From contig CAVSLA010000004.1 in assembly GCA_963728825.1 (NCBI GenBank), positions 1,426,001-1,490,000 of the forward strand: 64,000 nt of DNA, given 5' to 3'. Below the pieces are notes generated by a model that did no database searches, was not told the DNA's origin, and worked only from the letters and a program-made list of their open reading frames with translations. The DNA comes from CAVREM01 sp963728825. Lineage in GTDB: Bacteria > Acidobacteriota > Vicinamibacteria > Vicinamibacterales > CAVVIG01. Both the position numbers and the translations under genes were made by a program. Shown here piece by piece: positions 1 to 8,964 of this stretch (position 1 is the stretch's first letter; the number at the start of each line of letters is the position of its first letter).

Positions 1-100
1 CGTTCTACGTTCTCGGTTCTGCGTTCTACGTTCTACGCGGTTCGTCCTGCGAAGAACGAAGAACGCAGAACGGAGAACGTCGAACGAAAAACGGAGAGCG
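1..100. repeat. Inverted array of GTTCTACG / GAACGTAG words
   Basis: The first 46 bases repeat variants of GTTCTACG and bases 51-100 repeat the complementary words (GAAGAACG, GCAGAACG, GGAGAACG), so the array can fold into a long imperfect hairpin. It ends directly at the TTG start of the next gene. The same word appears as five clean heptads between cbpA and clpB (15639-15676). Confidence 0.85.
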
Positions 101-103
101 TTC

Positions 104-960
104 TTGACGATCAACTCCGTCGGCGTCGTCGGCGCCGGCACGATGGGCAACGGCATCGCCCAGGTGTTCGCGCAGGCGGGATTCGAGGTCCGGCTGGTCG
201 ACGTCGCGCAGCCGATGCTCGATCGGGCGCGGCAAGCGATCGAGAAGAGCCTCGCGAAGTTCGTCGAGAAGGGCAAGTTGACGGCGGCGGATCGCGACGC
301 GGCGCTCGGGCGGCTGTCCACCGGCACGACGCTCGACACGCTGGCAGCCGCCGACTACGTCGTCGAAGCGATCGTCGAAGACGCCGAGGCCAAACGTGAG
401 CGCTGTTCACGGCGCTCGACGGGCTGACCCGCGCTGACGCGATCCTCGCTTCGAACACTTCATCGATCTCGATCACGCTGCTGGGCGCGGCGACCACCCG
501 TCCCGACAAGGTGCTCGGCATGCACTTCATGAACCCGGTGCCGCTCATGACGCTGGTCGAGTTGATTCGCGGGCAGGCGACGTCAGACGAGTCGATGGCG
601 GTGGCGCGCGGAGCTCGTGTCGAACGCTCGGCAAGACGCCGGTCGAAGCGGCCGACTACCCCGGCTTCATCGCCAACCGCATCCTGATGCCGATGATCAA
701 CGAAGCGATCTACGCGGTGATGGAAGGCGTCGGCACGCCTGAAGCGATCGACACGGTCATGAAGCTGGGCATGAATCACCCGATGGGCCCGCTGGCGCTG
801 GCGGATTTCATCGGCCTCGACATCTGCCTGGCAATCCTCAATGTGCTGCACGACGGGCTCGGCGATCCCGAAGTACCGGCCGTGTCCACTGCTCCGCCGG
901 ATGGTGGCGGCCGGCCACCTGGGCCGGAAGTCCGGGCGCGGTTTCTACGAATACGCGTGA
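104..960 (+). pseudogene. hbd: 3-hydroxybutyryl-CoA dehydrogenase, broken by several indels
   Basis: The product would be an NAD-dependent 3-hydroxyacyl-CoA dehydrogenase interconverting acetoacetyl-CoA and 3-hydroxybutyryl-CoA. The Rossmann motif VGVVGAGTMGNG lies at the N-terminus (TTG start at 104). The C-terminal domain is clear further on (GFIANRIL, NHPMGPLALADFIGLD, GRKSGRGFYEYA, stop at 958-960). Family-like sequence is spread over three frames. Frame breaks fall near 397-402, twice in 604-630, and near 870, where removing one G restores the C-terminus. Apart from the indels the protein sequence is well conserved, so either consensus errors at a contig edge or a very young pseudogene would explain it. 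It could act with the thiolase and scoAB at 54473-57013, but it is not linked to them. Confidence 0.8.
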
Positions 961-1546
961 GCCACCATGCGCCGACGGCGATCGGCCCTACCAGCACGAT
1001 TTCCTGGAGCGCGGCGCGCAGATTGATCGCTATCGCGCGCGCGGTGAAGGGTTCTCGTCGTTCGGTGCCTGGAAAGACGTCGAGTCCCGAGAAGTACCAG
1101 GTGTCGCTCAGGGGCCAGAGCGCCTGCAGTCCGTACGGGGCGCTGGCGTCCGCCCCCAGCCAGTCGAGCAGAACGTGCGATGTCCAGGCGAGGCCGCACG
1201 CGAGCCCGATCCGATACCCATCCGATCCAGCTCCGACCCAGGTCGTAGCGCGGTCAGATTTAGGTCCGAGCCCGCTCAAAGCCTGCTCCGACCCGACTCC
1301 GAGATTGCTCCGACACCACTCTGACACCGCTTTGACCTGTCCTGTCACGGCGATCGCGACAATAGTCAGGAGGATGCCCACCGGGATGCTGTGGGTCGCG
1401 GTTCGATGCAGCGGCCTGTAGACGAGATCGAGGTCCGGGAGCATCGCAAACAGGGCGCAGAGCGCCGGAAGCTTCCAGCCGGTCGTTCCGCGGAAGCCCC
1501 ACGCGATCGCGGCCCCCGCGAGGGCATGGCCGATTGGGCTGGGCAT
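776..1546 (-). CDS. DUF457 / YdjM-type membrane-bound metal-dependent hydrolase
   Basis: The N-terminus MPSPIGHALAGAAIAWG and the later motifs LPDLD, RTATHS and TSHVLLDWLG are characteristic of the DUF457 (YdjM) family of polytopic membrane proteins with conserved His/Asp, often annotated as metal-dependent hydrolases. Physiological role is unknown. Two features are odd. First, about 40 residues between the THS helix and the SHVLLDWLG helix are encoded by a degenerate CTCCGAC-word repeat (1206-1350) and look like an in-frame expansion. Second, the reading frame runs 185 bases into the convergent hbd gene, so the true C-terminus may be near 950 with an indel in between. The N-terminal two thirds are secure; the end is not. 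Confidence 0.7.
   Translation of the reverse strand: MPSPIGHALAGAAIAWGFRGTTGWKLPALCALFAMLPDLDLVYRPLHRTATHSIPVGILLTIVAIAVTGQVKAVSEWCRSNLGVGSEQALSGLGPKSDRATTWVGAGSDGYRIGLACGLAWTSHVLLDWLGADASAPYGLQALWPLSDTWYFSGLDVFPGTERREPFTARAIAINLRAALQEIVLVGPIAVGAWWLTRIRRNRARTSGPGGRPPPSGGAVDTAGTSGSPSPSCSTLRIARQMSRPMKSASASGPIG
1206..1350. repeat. Degenerate CTCCGAC/TCCGA word array inside a coding region
   Basis: Words such as CCGATCC, CTCCGACCC, GGTCCGAGCCC, CTCCGACACC and CTGACACC follow one another across about 145 bases. The array stays open in the DUF457 frame and encodes a low-similarity segment between two transmembrane regions. It resembles the gap-filling arrays elsewhere in the window but lies inside a gene. 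Confidence 0.65.
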
Positions 1547-1658
1547 CGAGCCCAGATGATTGCAGATTCTGCGTACGTCAGCCCAGGGGGCGAAAGTGCG
1601 CGCGTCCGCAAGTAGTTGAAATATTGAATGTTCTAGCCTGTCTTACACGAAATTGCGC

Positions 1659-1687
1659 TTGACTTTCGCTCGGCACAAACCTAGAAT
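1659..1687 (+). promoter_or_regulatory. Housekeeping promoter of recA
   Basis: TTGACT at 1659-1664, a 17-base spacer and TAGAAT at 1682-1687 form a near-consensus sigma-70 promoter 63 bases upstream of the recA start. The bases TTGACTTTCGC match the start of the lexA promoter (TTGACCTTCGC at 38810) at 10 of 11 positions. No clear palindromic LexA box is visible. Confidence 0.75.
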
Positions 1688-1750
1688 AGCCGCGCTTTCA
1701 CGTGGCGTCCGGCACTAACCGGACTCTCCCAGCCACCCAAGGAGCACCGC

Positions 1751-2821
1751 ATGCCGCCAGTAGAGAGAATCGACCGGATCGACCGCGGAATCGCGTTTCC
1801 CGCGCAGGACAAAGAACGGCTCCGCGCGGTCGATCTGGCCGTCGGACAAATCGAGAAGCAGTTCGGCAAGGGCTCGATCATGCGTCTCGGACAGAAAGGC
1901 GCCATTCAGCCGATCGACGCGATTCCCACCGGCGCCATCACCATCGATTTCGCGCTCGGCGTCGGCGGCGTGCCGCGGGGCCGCGTCGTGGAGATCTTCG
2001 GACCCGAATCGTCCGGCAAAACCACCCTCGCTCTGCAGGTGATTGCCGAGGCACAAAAGCTCGGCGGCATGGCGGCCTTCGTCGATGCCGAGCACGCCCT
2101 CGACGCCATCTATGCGCAGAAGCTCGGCGTGGACGTCGACAACCTGCTCGTCTCGCAGCCCGACAACGGCGAACAGGCCCTCGAAATCGTCGAAGTCCTC
2201 GTCCGCTCCGGCGGCGTCGACGTCGTGGTCGTCGACTCGGTCGCCGCCCTCGTCCCCAAGGCCGAAATCGAGGGCGAGATGGGCGAGGCGCAGATGGGGC
2301 TGCAGGCGCGGCTCATGTCGCAGGCGCTGCGCAAGCTCACCGGCGTCGTGTCGAAATCGAAAACCTGCCTGGTCTTCATCAACCAGCTGCGCGAGAAGAT
2401 CGGCGTGATGTTCGGGAATCCCGAAACCACCACCGGCGGCCGTGCCCTCAAGTTCTACTCGTCGGTCCGTCTCGACATCCGCCGCATTGCCAGCATCAAG
2501 GACGGCGATGTGGTCGTCGGCGGCCGCACCCGGGTGAAAGTGGTGAAGAACAAGGTCGCGCCGCCGTTCCGTGAGGCCGAGTTCGACGTGATGTACGGCG
2601 AAGGCATTTCTCGGACAGGCGACCTGCTCGACCTGGCCGTCGACAAGCGCATCGTCGAAAAATCGGGCGCGTGGTTCGCCTACGGCGGCGAACGTCTCGG
2701 ACAGGGGCGCGAAAACGCCAAGCAGTTCCTCAAAGAGAATCCCGACATCTATCGCACGATCGAGGATCGCGTCCGCCGCGAGCTCGGCCTCGTCCGCGAC
2801 GCCGAAGCAGCGGCGGTATAA
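1751..2821 (+). CDS. recA: Recombinase RecA
   Basis: RecA is the DNA-dependent ATPase that forms filaments on single-stranded DNA, drives homologous recombination and triggers LexA self-cleavage. The 356-residue product has the usual length. The Walker A motif GPESSGKTT is at about residues 84-92, followed by the conserved LVSQPDNGEQALEI, VVVDSVAALVPKAE and NQLREKIGVMFGNPETTTGG segments. The start is supported by GGAG at 1741-1744, six bases before the ATG. The N-terminus has about 20 residues ahead of the conserved KERLRAVDLAVGQIEKQFGKG block, slightly longer than in E. coli. It is a single-gene transcription unit between a strong promoter and a hairpin terminator. The cognate repressor gene lexA is at 38890. 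Confidence 0.98.
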   Translation: MPPVERIDRIDRGIAFPAQDKERLRAVDLAVGQIEKQFGKGSIMRLGQKGAIQPIDAIPTGAITIDFALGVGGVPRGRVVEIFGPESSGKTTLALQVIAEAQKLGGMAAFVDAEHALDAIYAQKLGVDVDNLLVSQPDNGEQALEIVEVLVRSGGVDVVVVDSVAALVPKAEIEGEMGEAQMGLQARLMSQALRKLTGVVSKSKTCLVFINQLREKIGVMFGNPETTTGGRALKFYSSVRLDIRRIASIKDGDVVVGGRTRVKVVKNKVAPPFREAEFDVMYGEGISRTGDLLDLAVDKRIVEKSGAWFAYGGERLGQGRENAKQFLKENPDIYRTIEDRVRRELGLVRDAEAAAV

Positions 2822-2861
2822 GGAACGCGACGCACGGTTCGTAGCGAAGCAAGGCACGTAG

Positions 2862-2886
2862 GGCGGGCCTCTCCAGGCCCGCCTTT
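2862..2886 (+). terminator. recA terminator; GGGCCT/AGGCCC palindrome
   Basis: GGCGGGCCT (2862-2870) and AGGCCCGCC (2875-2883) form a 9-bp stem with a 4-base loop followed by TTTC, about 40 bases past the recA stop. The same palindrome design recurs at 42940-42962 and 62359-62386. Confidence 0.7.
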
Positions 2887-2999
2887 CATGTCCGCTCCGG
2901 CCCTTCCTCCGTCCGCCGCCGGCCAGCCTCGTCCCGGATTCGAACACGCTACTCGGCTGCCTCTCGCCAAGTCGTTGAAAGGAGAGATCCGGGGCGGGC

Positions 3000-5453
3000 A
3001 TGAGATACGCATTTCCGCCGGCCATGCTGCTCGCGAATATCCGATATGCGATCCGACTGCTGCTGCGAAGTCCCGGCTTCGCCGTCGCGGCCCTCACGGT
3101 CATCGCGCTGGGCATTGGCGTGACCACGTCCGTCTTCACGGTGGTCCGTGCCGTGCTGCTGACGCCGCTTCCCTATCCGGATCCGGCTCGTCTGGTGTCA
3201 GTGCGTGCGAACGACCCCGCTCTTGCCCGCCCTGGGCCCTTGACTATGGCGGAATTCGCGGCGCTTCGCGACCGGACCGACCTGTTCAGGGCGGTTGCGA
3301 CGGCGAACGCGTCGGAAGGAAATCTCACCGCTGCCAACGACATGGAGTCGGTCAGTGCAGCGTCGGTCAGCGACGAGCTGATGCCGACACTCGGCGTCAG
3401 TACCTTCGCCGGTCGACCAGTGAGCAACGCCGAAGATACGGCCGCCGGCCGCGTAACCGGCGTCAACATCAGCTACGAGCTGTGGCAACGTCGATGGCGC
3501 GGCGACCCGACGCTTGTCGGCCGGACGGTGGAGATCAATAACCGCCCGATGACGATCGTCGGGATTCTGCCGGCCGACCTTCGGCTGTATCTGGGATCGG
3601 CGGCCGGTCTGCCCACGCAGATCGACGTCTGGTTTCCTGGCGCGCCGGACACCGGACCGCGCAATCGGGCGGTCCCGACGATCGCCCGCCTGAATGACGC
3701 CGTGCCGCTCAGCGCGGCGCAGTCGGCCCTGAATGAGTGGATGGCTGGCTTCGCCGCGGAACGACCGTCTGACTATCCCACCGGTCCGGTGTCGCTTTCC
3801 TTGACGCCGCTGAACGATGACGTCGCCCATGACGTCAGGCCTGCCCTGCTCGCTTTAGCCGGCGCTGTCGGCTTCGTGCTGCTGGTCGCGTGCGCCAACC
3901 TTGGCAACCTGATACTGGCGCGGACGCTCGCCCGACGGCGTGAGCTGTCGCTCCGGGCGGCGATAGGCGCGACGCGCGGCCAGCTCGTCATTCAACTGGT
4001 CGTCGAGGCCGCCACCCTCGCGTCGCTCGGTGTCGTCGGCGGACTGCTCGTCACCCAGTGGGCCATCGACGGCCTGCGATGGCTTGCTCCCGCGTCGCTG
4101 CCGCGGCGCGAGCTCATCGCGGTCGATCTGCCGGTTGCGCTCTTCGCCATCGCCGTGTCGTTCAGCTGTGCGCTGGTTGCAGGACTGCTCGCCGCATGGT
4201 CGGCCACTCGTCGGGATGCGTCGAACGCGCTGCGAGGGGATCCCGATGCCCTGCCATCGGCGCGCTCCACGCGGGCAGCACTTGTCTCCAGCCAGATCGC
4301 GCTGTCGCTTGTGCTGCTCGTCGGCGCGGGGCTGCTGACGCGTGCCTTCATCAACTTGCGAAATGTGCCGCTCGGATTCGATCCCGAAGGCGTCGTGTCG
4401 ATGCAGATTCAGTTGCCGCTGTCACGCTCGACCGCCACGACGACCGAGCAGCTGTTCGACACGACCGAGAAGCGACTGGCGTTCTTGACTGCCGCCGCGT
4501 CGACCGCGCGTGAGGTCGCCGGTGTTCGCGATGCGGGCATCGGATTTCCGTTGCCGCTCGAGCGTTTTCAGCTCTGGCAGCAGGTGGCGGCGCGGATCGA
4601 CGGTCCCGCTCAGACCGTGTCGACACTCATCGCGCTGCCTGGATATCTCGAGACCTTGAGGGTGCCGCTGCGTTCCGGCCGGTTGTTCAACGAAACCGAC
4701 CAGCGCCGCGACATGCCCGCCATCGTCGATGAGGAACTGGCGACCGCTTTTTTCGGATCGACTGAGGTCACTGGCCGCAGGGTCTATCTGAGAGCCGCCA
4801 ACGGGACAAACCGCGAGGCGGAGGTGATTGGCGTTGCCGGCTCGATCCGGCAGATGAACCTCCGTGCCGCGCCGTCACCGCAGATCTGGCTGCCGTATTC
4901 GATGCGCGCATTTGCCGGGGTCTCTCTGGTGTTCAGGACGGACGGCGATCCTGTCCGCGTGGCGGCCGCAGTAGAGGAAGCCATCGAAGGTCTCGCTCCC
5001 GGGCGTCCGATCAGCCGCGTTCGTCCACTGTCGGACTACGTCGACGCGGCAGTCGCTGACACGCGGTTCGCCATCTTCGTGATCGGTGCGTTCGCCGTGC
5101 TGGCGATGGTGCTCACCGGCGTCGGCGTCTACGGAATCGCTGCCTATTCAACCGAGCGGCGCCGCCGCGAGATCGCTGTCCGAATGGCCCTCGGCGCCAA
5201 CGCCGGACGCGTCGTATCGCTGGTGCTGCGTGAGGCAACCGCGTTGACGATCTGTGGCGTTGCCGGCGGGATTGCGACGTCCCTGGCGGTCACGCGATAC
5301 CTCGAAACGCTGCTCTTCCAGGTCGATTCGCGCGATGCATCGACGTTTGTCGTCGTGGTCCTGGTGATCGTGGCCGTTGCGCTGACGGCGACGCTAATCC
5401 CGGCGATCCGCGCCGTCACCGTCGATCCGATGCGGGCCCTGCGGGCAGATTAG
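3000..5453 (+). CDS. ADOP-type ABC transporter permease (MacB/FtsX family)
   Basis: This 817-residue protein is an acidobacterial duplicated orphan permease. The start MLLANIRYAIRLLLRSPGFAVAALTVIALGIG is the characteristic signature. A MacB-type periplasmic domain follows (about residues 45-260), then an FtsX core with three helices around residues 270-400 (RRRELSLRAAIGATRGQL). A second copy follows (LVSSQIALSLVLLVGAG, periplasmic domain, then a second FtsX core near 690-800 with RRRREIAVRMALGANAGRV). No ATPase gene is adjacent, as is typical. By family, a substrate-export or mechanotransmission role is likely, but the substrate is unknown. The ATG at 3000 has GGAG about 17 bases upstream, so ATG 3024 (MLLANIRYAIR) is an alternative start. 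Confidence 0.93.
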   Translation: MRYAFPPAMLLANIRYAIRLLLRSPGFAVAALTVIALGIGVTTSVFTVVRAVLLTPLPYPDPARLVSVRANDPALARPGPLTMAEFAALRDRTDLFRAVATANASEGNLTAANDMESVSAASVSDELMPTLGVSTFAGRPVSNAEDTAAGRVTGVNISYELWQRRWRGDPTLVGRTVEINNRPMTIVGILPADLRLYLGSAAGLPTQIDVWFPGAPDTGPRNRAVPTIARLNDAVPLSAAQSALNEWMAGFAAERPSDYPTGPVSLSLTPLNDDVAHDVRPALLALAGAVGFVLLVACANLGNLILARTLARRRELSLRAAIGATRGQLVIQLVVEAATLASLGVVGGLLVTQWAIDGLRWLAPASLPRRELIAVDLPVALFAIAVSFSCALVAGLLAAWSATRRDASNALRGDPDALPSARSTRAALVSSQIALSLVLLVGAGLLTRAFINLRNVPLGFDPEGVVSMQIQLPLSRSTATTTEQLFDTTEKRLAFLTAAASTAREVAGVRDAGIGFPLPLERFQLWQQVAARIDGPAQTVSTLIALPGYLETLRVPLRSGRLFNETDQRRDMPAIVDEELATAFFGSTEVTGRRVYLRAANGTNREAEVIGVAGSIRQMNLRAAPSPQIWLPYSMRAFAGVSLVFRTDGDPVRVAAAVEEAIEGLAPGRPISRVRPLSDYVDAAVADTRFAIFVIGAFAVLAMVLTGVGVYGIAAYSTERRRREIAVRMALGANAGRVVSLVLREATALTICGVAGGIATSLAVTRYLETLLFQVDSRDASTFVVVVLVIVAVALTATLIPAIRAVTVDPMRALRAD

Positions 5454-5511
5454 CCGCCGCCCAGTGGACGGCCGTCCTGACCCTCCGTTATGATCGTTGT
5501 TCACACCTCGG

Positions 5512-5587
5512 GGCGAGGTAGCTCAGTTGGTAGAGCATACGACTGAAAATCGTAGTGTCGACAGTTCGATTCTGTCCCTCGCCACCA
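5512..5587 (+). tRNA. tRNA-Phe (GAA)
   Basis: This is a complete 76-base cloverleaf. Acceptor GGCGAGG (5512-5518) pairs with CCTCGCC (5577-5583), followed by A and an encoded CCA (5585-5587). The D arm contains GCTCAGTTGGTAGAGC. The anticodon stem TACGA/TCGTA encloses loop CTGAAAA with anticodon GAA. The T arm has GTTCGAT. Confidence 0.97.
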
Positions 5588-5696
5588 GACTTCGCTCGCC
5601 TTTCGGCGAGCTTCGTCCAGGCAAGCTAGCCAACGACTCCAAAGCGGCCGGGTAAGCCGGCGACCCGACTCCAAAGCGAAAGTCTGTCGAGGGAGC
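5588..5696. repeat. Post-tRNA hairpin and repeated CGACTCCAAAGCG word
   Basis: GCTCGCC (5594-5600) and GGCGAGC (5605-5611) form a 7-bp stem with a TTTC loop directly after the tRNA, extendable with GAC/GTC on the outside. CGACTCCAAAGCG occurs twice (about 5633 and 5669) flanking a GTAAGCCGG/CGACCCG stretch like the one at 42964. It is gap-filling repeat material of the type seen throughout the window. Confidence 0.65.
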
Positions 5697-5933
5697 CTAG
5701 CCCCTCGCCTTTCGCCCCTTGAGTCGCCGTTTCAGGTCGTCGATATCTGCCTGGATGTCTGCGATGCGGCGAAACTGGATGTCGAGATCGTGTGCGTGCT
5801 GGCGGAGCTGATCGAGAACAGTCGTGAGCTGGTCCGTGACGTCGGCGGATTTGGCCTGGCTCCGCTTGTTCGTGCCCCGTTTTCTGATTCGCGACGCCAT
5901 CGGCCCGTGTTCCCGTGCTGGGAAGCTCATCAT
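5697..5933 (-). CDS. Small coiled-coil hypothetical protein
   Basis: I do not recognise a family. The 78-residue frame has a basic N-terminal stretch (MASRIRKRGTNKRSQ) and then a charged helical segment (residues 28-75) with heptad-like Leu/Ile spacing (VLDQLRQHAHDLDIQF, IADIQADIDDLKRRLKG). This suggests a short coiled coil or a DNA/RNA-associated adaptor. A shorter start at 5900 (MASRIRK) is possible. It stands alone between the tRNA-Phe repeat block and the hydroxy-acid oxidase, on the opposite strand. Whether it is expressed cannot be judged. Confidence 0.45.
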   Translation of the reverse strand: MMSFPAREHGPMASRIRKRGTNKRSQAKSADVTDQLTTVLDQLRQHAHDLDIQFRRIADIQADIDDLKRRLKGRKARG

Positions 5934-6108
5934 ATCCCCCGCTCAAACCCATCCGCAACAGAGTAAGTGCATGAATAACAGTCACTTTCACGGTTTTTGC
6001 AGAGATGGACCTTCGGGATGGTCGAGCAGCTGCACCTCCTGGTAGTTTGCGTAGTCACGCTCGTAGTTGAGCAAATGACAGGCCCCGGGGCGCGCTGAGC
6101 TGGCAGGC

Positions 6109-6114
6109 TATAAT
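6109..6114 (+). promoter_or_regulatory. -10 element (TATAAT) just upstream of the hydroxy-acid oxidase
   Basis: TATAAT at 6109-6114 ends 12 bases before the ATG at 6127, and no Shine-Dalgarno sequence lies between. A transcript starting about 7 bases downstream would have a leader of only about six bases. No good -35 is seen at the expected spacing. Confidence 0.45.
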
Positions 6115-6126
6115 TCGCAGCCCTCG

Positions 6127-7212
6127 ATGGCCGACGAAGACGTGGTCAACGTCCTGGACTTTGAAGCGCTTGCACGCTCACGAATGGATCCGAGCGCGTA
6201 CGATTACTTTGCCGGCGCCGCGGGAGCCGAGCAGACGCTGGCTGAAAATCGTCGGGCATTCGACCGATTAAGCCTGCGTCCCCGTGTGCTCGTGAACGTC
6301 AGTGTCGTAGATGTATCCACTCAACTCCTGGGAAGCCGCCTCAGCCTGCCGGTTTTGCTGGCCCCTACCGCGTTGAACCGTCTCGGGCATCCTGATGGTG
6401 AACTCGCGGCCGCCCGCGCCGCAGGCGCGGCCGGCACGACGATGGTTCTCAGCACCACCGCTTCCTCGACCATCGAAGAAGTTGCGGCGGTTGCGTCCGG
6501 GCCTCTCTGGTTTCAGTTGTACGTCTATCGCGATCGCAGCGTCACCAACGATCTCGTCCAACGCGCTGAGGCGAGCGGCTATCAAGCGCTCGTCCTCACC
6601 GTCGATATGCCGCGCATGGGCAGACGCGAACGCGACGTCCGCAACCGGTTCACCCTGCCGCCCGACGTCAGCATCAGAAACCTGGAAGCAGCCGGGCGCC
6701 TGGACGCCGCGCGCTGGGGACCGGAATCCAGCTTCTTCGAGTACGTCCACAACCTGCTCGACCCGACGCTGACCTGGGAGTCGATCGGCTGGCTGAAATC
6801 GATCACGCGCCTGCCCATCCTGATCAAGGGTGTGCTCAGCGACGACGACGCGGAGCGGGCGGTCGAATCGGGTGCCGACGGGATCGTGGTGTCGAATCAC
6901 GGCGGCCGTCAGCTCGATGGGGCCATTGCGACGATCGACGCACTCCCATCGATTGCCGCCCGTGTCGGCGGCCGTGTCCCTCTGCTCCTGGACGGTGGTG
7001 TGCGTCGGGGCACGGACGTCCTCAAAGCGCTGGCGCTCGGTGCCTCCGCCGTCCTGATCGGCCGGCCCTATCTCTGGGGTCTCGCGGCGGCGGGCGAAGA
7101 GGGTGTCCGCCGCGTCCTCGGTTTTCTCCGCGACGAGCTCGAGCTCGCGATGGCCCTGTGCGGGTGCGCGAAAGTCGCCGATATCGGCGCGTCCTTAGTT
7201 GTGAGGCGATGA
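6127..7212 (+). CDS. FMN-dependent 2-hydroxy-acid oxidase/dehydrogenase (lactate or glycolate type)
   Basis: The 361-residue protein belongs to the FMN-dependent alpha-hydroxy-acid dehydrogenase family (LldD, glycolate oxidase, lactate oxidase). Visible family blocks are YDYFAGAAGAEQTL near the N-terminus, LPVLLAPTALNRLGHPDGE, WFQLYVYRDR, LTVDMPRMGRRERDVRN, ILIKGVLSDDDAERAVESGADGIVVSNHGGRQLD (catalytic His and substrate Arg in SNHGGRQLD), and VPLLLDGGVRRGTDVLKALALGASAVLIGRPY (FMN phosphate site). It would oxidise an L-2-hydroxy acid such as L-lactate to the 2-oxo acid. The next gene is a lactate permease whose ATG overlaps this stop codon (ATGA at 7209-7212), which favours lactate as substrate. 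It could also be a glycolate enzyme. Confidence 0.92.
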   Translation: MADEDVVNVLDFEALARSRMDPSAYDYFAGAAGAEQTLAENRRAFDRLSLRPRVLVNVSVVDVSTQLLGSRLSLPVLLAPTALNRLGHPDGELAAARAAGAAGTTMVLSTTASSTIEEVAAVASGPLWFQLYVYRDRSVTNDLVQRAEASGYQALVLTVDMPRMGRRERDVRNRFTLPPDVSIRNLEAAGRLDAARWGPESSFFEYVHNLLDPTLTWESIGWLKSITRLPILIKGVLSDDDAERAVESGADGIVVSNHGGRQLDGAIATIDALPSIAARVGGRVPLLLDGGVRRGTDVLKALALGASAVLIGRPYLWGLAAAGEEGVRRVLGFLRDELELAMALCGCAKVADIGASLVVRR

Positions 7213-8964
7213 TGCCCTGGATTCAGGTCTACGACCCGCTCGGCAACCCGTGGCTCAGTACGCTGGCGGCCGCCCTGCCGATCGTGCTGTTGCTCGTTAC
7301 GCTGGGAATACTCGAGTGGAGGGCGCACATTGCCGCCCTCACCGGCCTGGTCTCTGCGCTGGCAGTCTCGATCCTCGTCTATGGCATGCCGGTGTCGACG
7401 GCGACCGCGACCGCGGTCTACGGCGCGGCCTACGGTCTCCTGCCGATCGGCTGGATCATCGTCAACGCCGTTTTTCTGTACAACCTCACCGTCGAGACCG
7501 GCCAGTTCGAGATCGTCAAGTCGTCGGTGGCGAATCTGTCGGCGGACCGCCGCATTCAGGCCCTGCTGATCGCCTTTTCATTCGGTGCCTTCATCGAGGG
7601 CGCCTCGGGATTCGGCACACCGGTGGCAATTTGTTCGGCTCTCCTGATGGGTCTCGGTTTCACGCCGCTCTATGCTGCCGGTCTGGCGCTGATTGCCAAC
7701 ACCGCACCGGTCGCGTTCGGCGCGATCGGCACCCCGATTCTCACTCTTGCTGCCGTGACTGGACTCCCCGCTGCGACGTTGAGTGCGATGGCCGGCCGGC
7801 AGCTGCCCTTCGTCTCGATCATCATTCCGATCTGGCTGGTCGTCACGATGAGCGGCTGGCGGGGGTTTGCCGGCGTCTGGCCGGCCGTCCTGATCTCCGG
7901 TGGCGTGTTCGCGGTCGCGCAGTACGCCTGGAGCAACTTCGTCGGCCCGGAGCTGGTCGACATCGTCGGCGGTCTCCTGTCCCTCGGTGCGCTCACCTGG
8001 TTCTGTCGGGTTTGGAAGCCGCGCGAGGTCTGGGTATTTCCCGAGGAACAGGTGGTGCACGGGAGTGCGCCGGTCCGAGGGGTCGCGGCAGCGTCGACCA
8101 TCGCCCGTCCAGGTACTGATGCGGGCGTGGATGCCCTGGGTGTTTCTGAGCGTGATGGTCATCCTGTGGGGCCTTCCCGCCATGAAAGCGCTATTGAACG
8201 GCGGGCCAGCGGGACTCGAAGCATATCGGGAGCGCCGGCCGGCCGTCGTGAGCATGGCGATGTCGCCGACCTGGGACATGCCGCTGCTCCATCGTCTGGT
8301 CTTTCGAGACTTCCCCGTCGAGCCGACCCCGGTCGACCGGGCGCGAATTTCAGATCCGGCCTATCGCAATACTCGCGCTGAGGCCGCTCGCTACAACCTC
8401 AACTGGCTGTCGGCAACCGGCACCGGCATCCTGATCGCCGCCCTCCTCACCGCTTTCTACCTTCGCGTGCCGCCGGCGAAGGTGCTCGGCATCGCGGCCA
8501 TGACACTGCGCCGCATGCGCAATCCTCTGTTGACCATTGCGCTGATGCTGTCGTTGGGCTTCGTGACCCGGTACGGTGGGACGGATGCGACGCTCGGGCT
8601 CGCCTTCACAAAGACCGGGTGGCTGTATCCATTTTTTGCCGCCTACCTCGGCTGGCTCGGCGTGGCGCTCACTGGTTCGGACACGAGCTCCAACGTGCTG
8701 TTCGGCAGCCTCCAGAAGATCACCGCGGAGCAGCTCGGACTCAATCCGGTGCTCATCACGACGGCGAACAGCACCGGCGGCGTCATGGGCAAGATGATCG
8801 ACGCTCAGAGCATCGTCGTTGCCACGGCCTCGACCGGCCAGCAGGGAAGCGAAGGAAAGATCCTGCGCTTCGTCTTCTGGCACAGCGTCGTGCTCGCGGC
8901 GATCATGGGCGTGATCGTGATGCTGCAGGCCTACGTGTTCCCGTGGATGATTCCGTCCGTCTAG
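7209..8964 (+). CDS. lldP: L-lactate permease, with one apparent frameshift
   Basis: This is a polytopic inner-membrane lactate permease (LctP family), co-transcribed with the oxidase (4-base ATGA overlap). The N-terminal part contains LPIVLLLVTLGILEWRAHIAALTGL and FGAFIEGASGFGTPVAICSALL, a hallmark of LldP. The C-terminal part contains LGWLGVALTGSDTSSNVLFGSLQ and NSTGGVMGKMIDAQSIVVATAST, another hallmark. The two halves are in different frames. The switch falls between about 8075 and 8115, near a GGGG run at 8078-8081. Joined, they give about 585 residues, close to family length. Both halves are well conserved, so a sequencing or consensus indel is more likely than decay, but a real frameshift is not excluded. 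Confidence 0.88.

Noticed and set aside
1..100. CRISPR-like or clustered repeat array
   Set aside because: Units are 7-8 bases, degenerate, without spacers, and mirrored. No cas gene is in the window.
5588..5696. Integrase attachment site at tRNA-Phe
   Set aside because: No partial tRNA duplicate, integrase gene or island boundary is visible. The sequence after the tRNA is the usual gap repeat.
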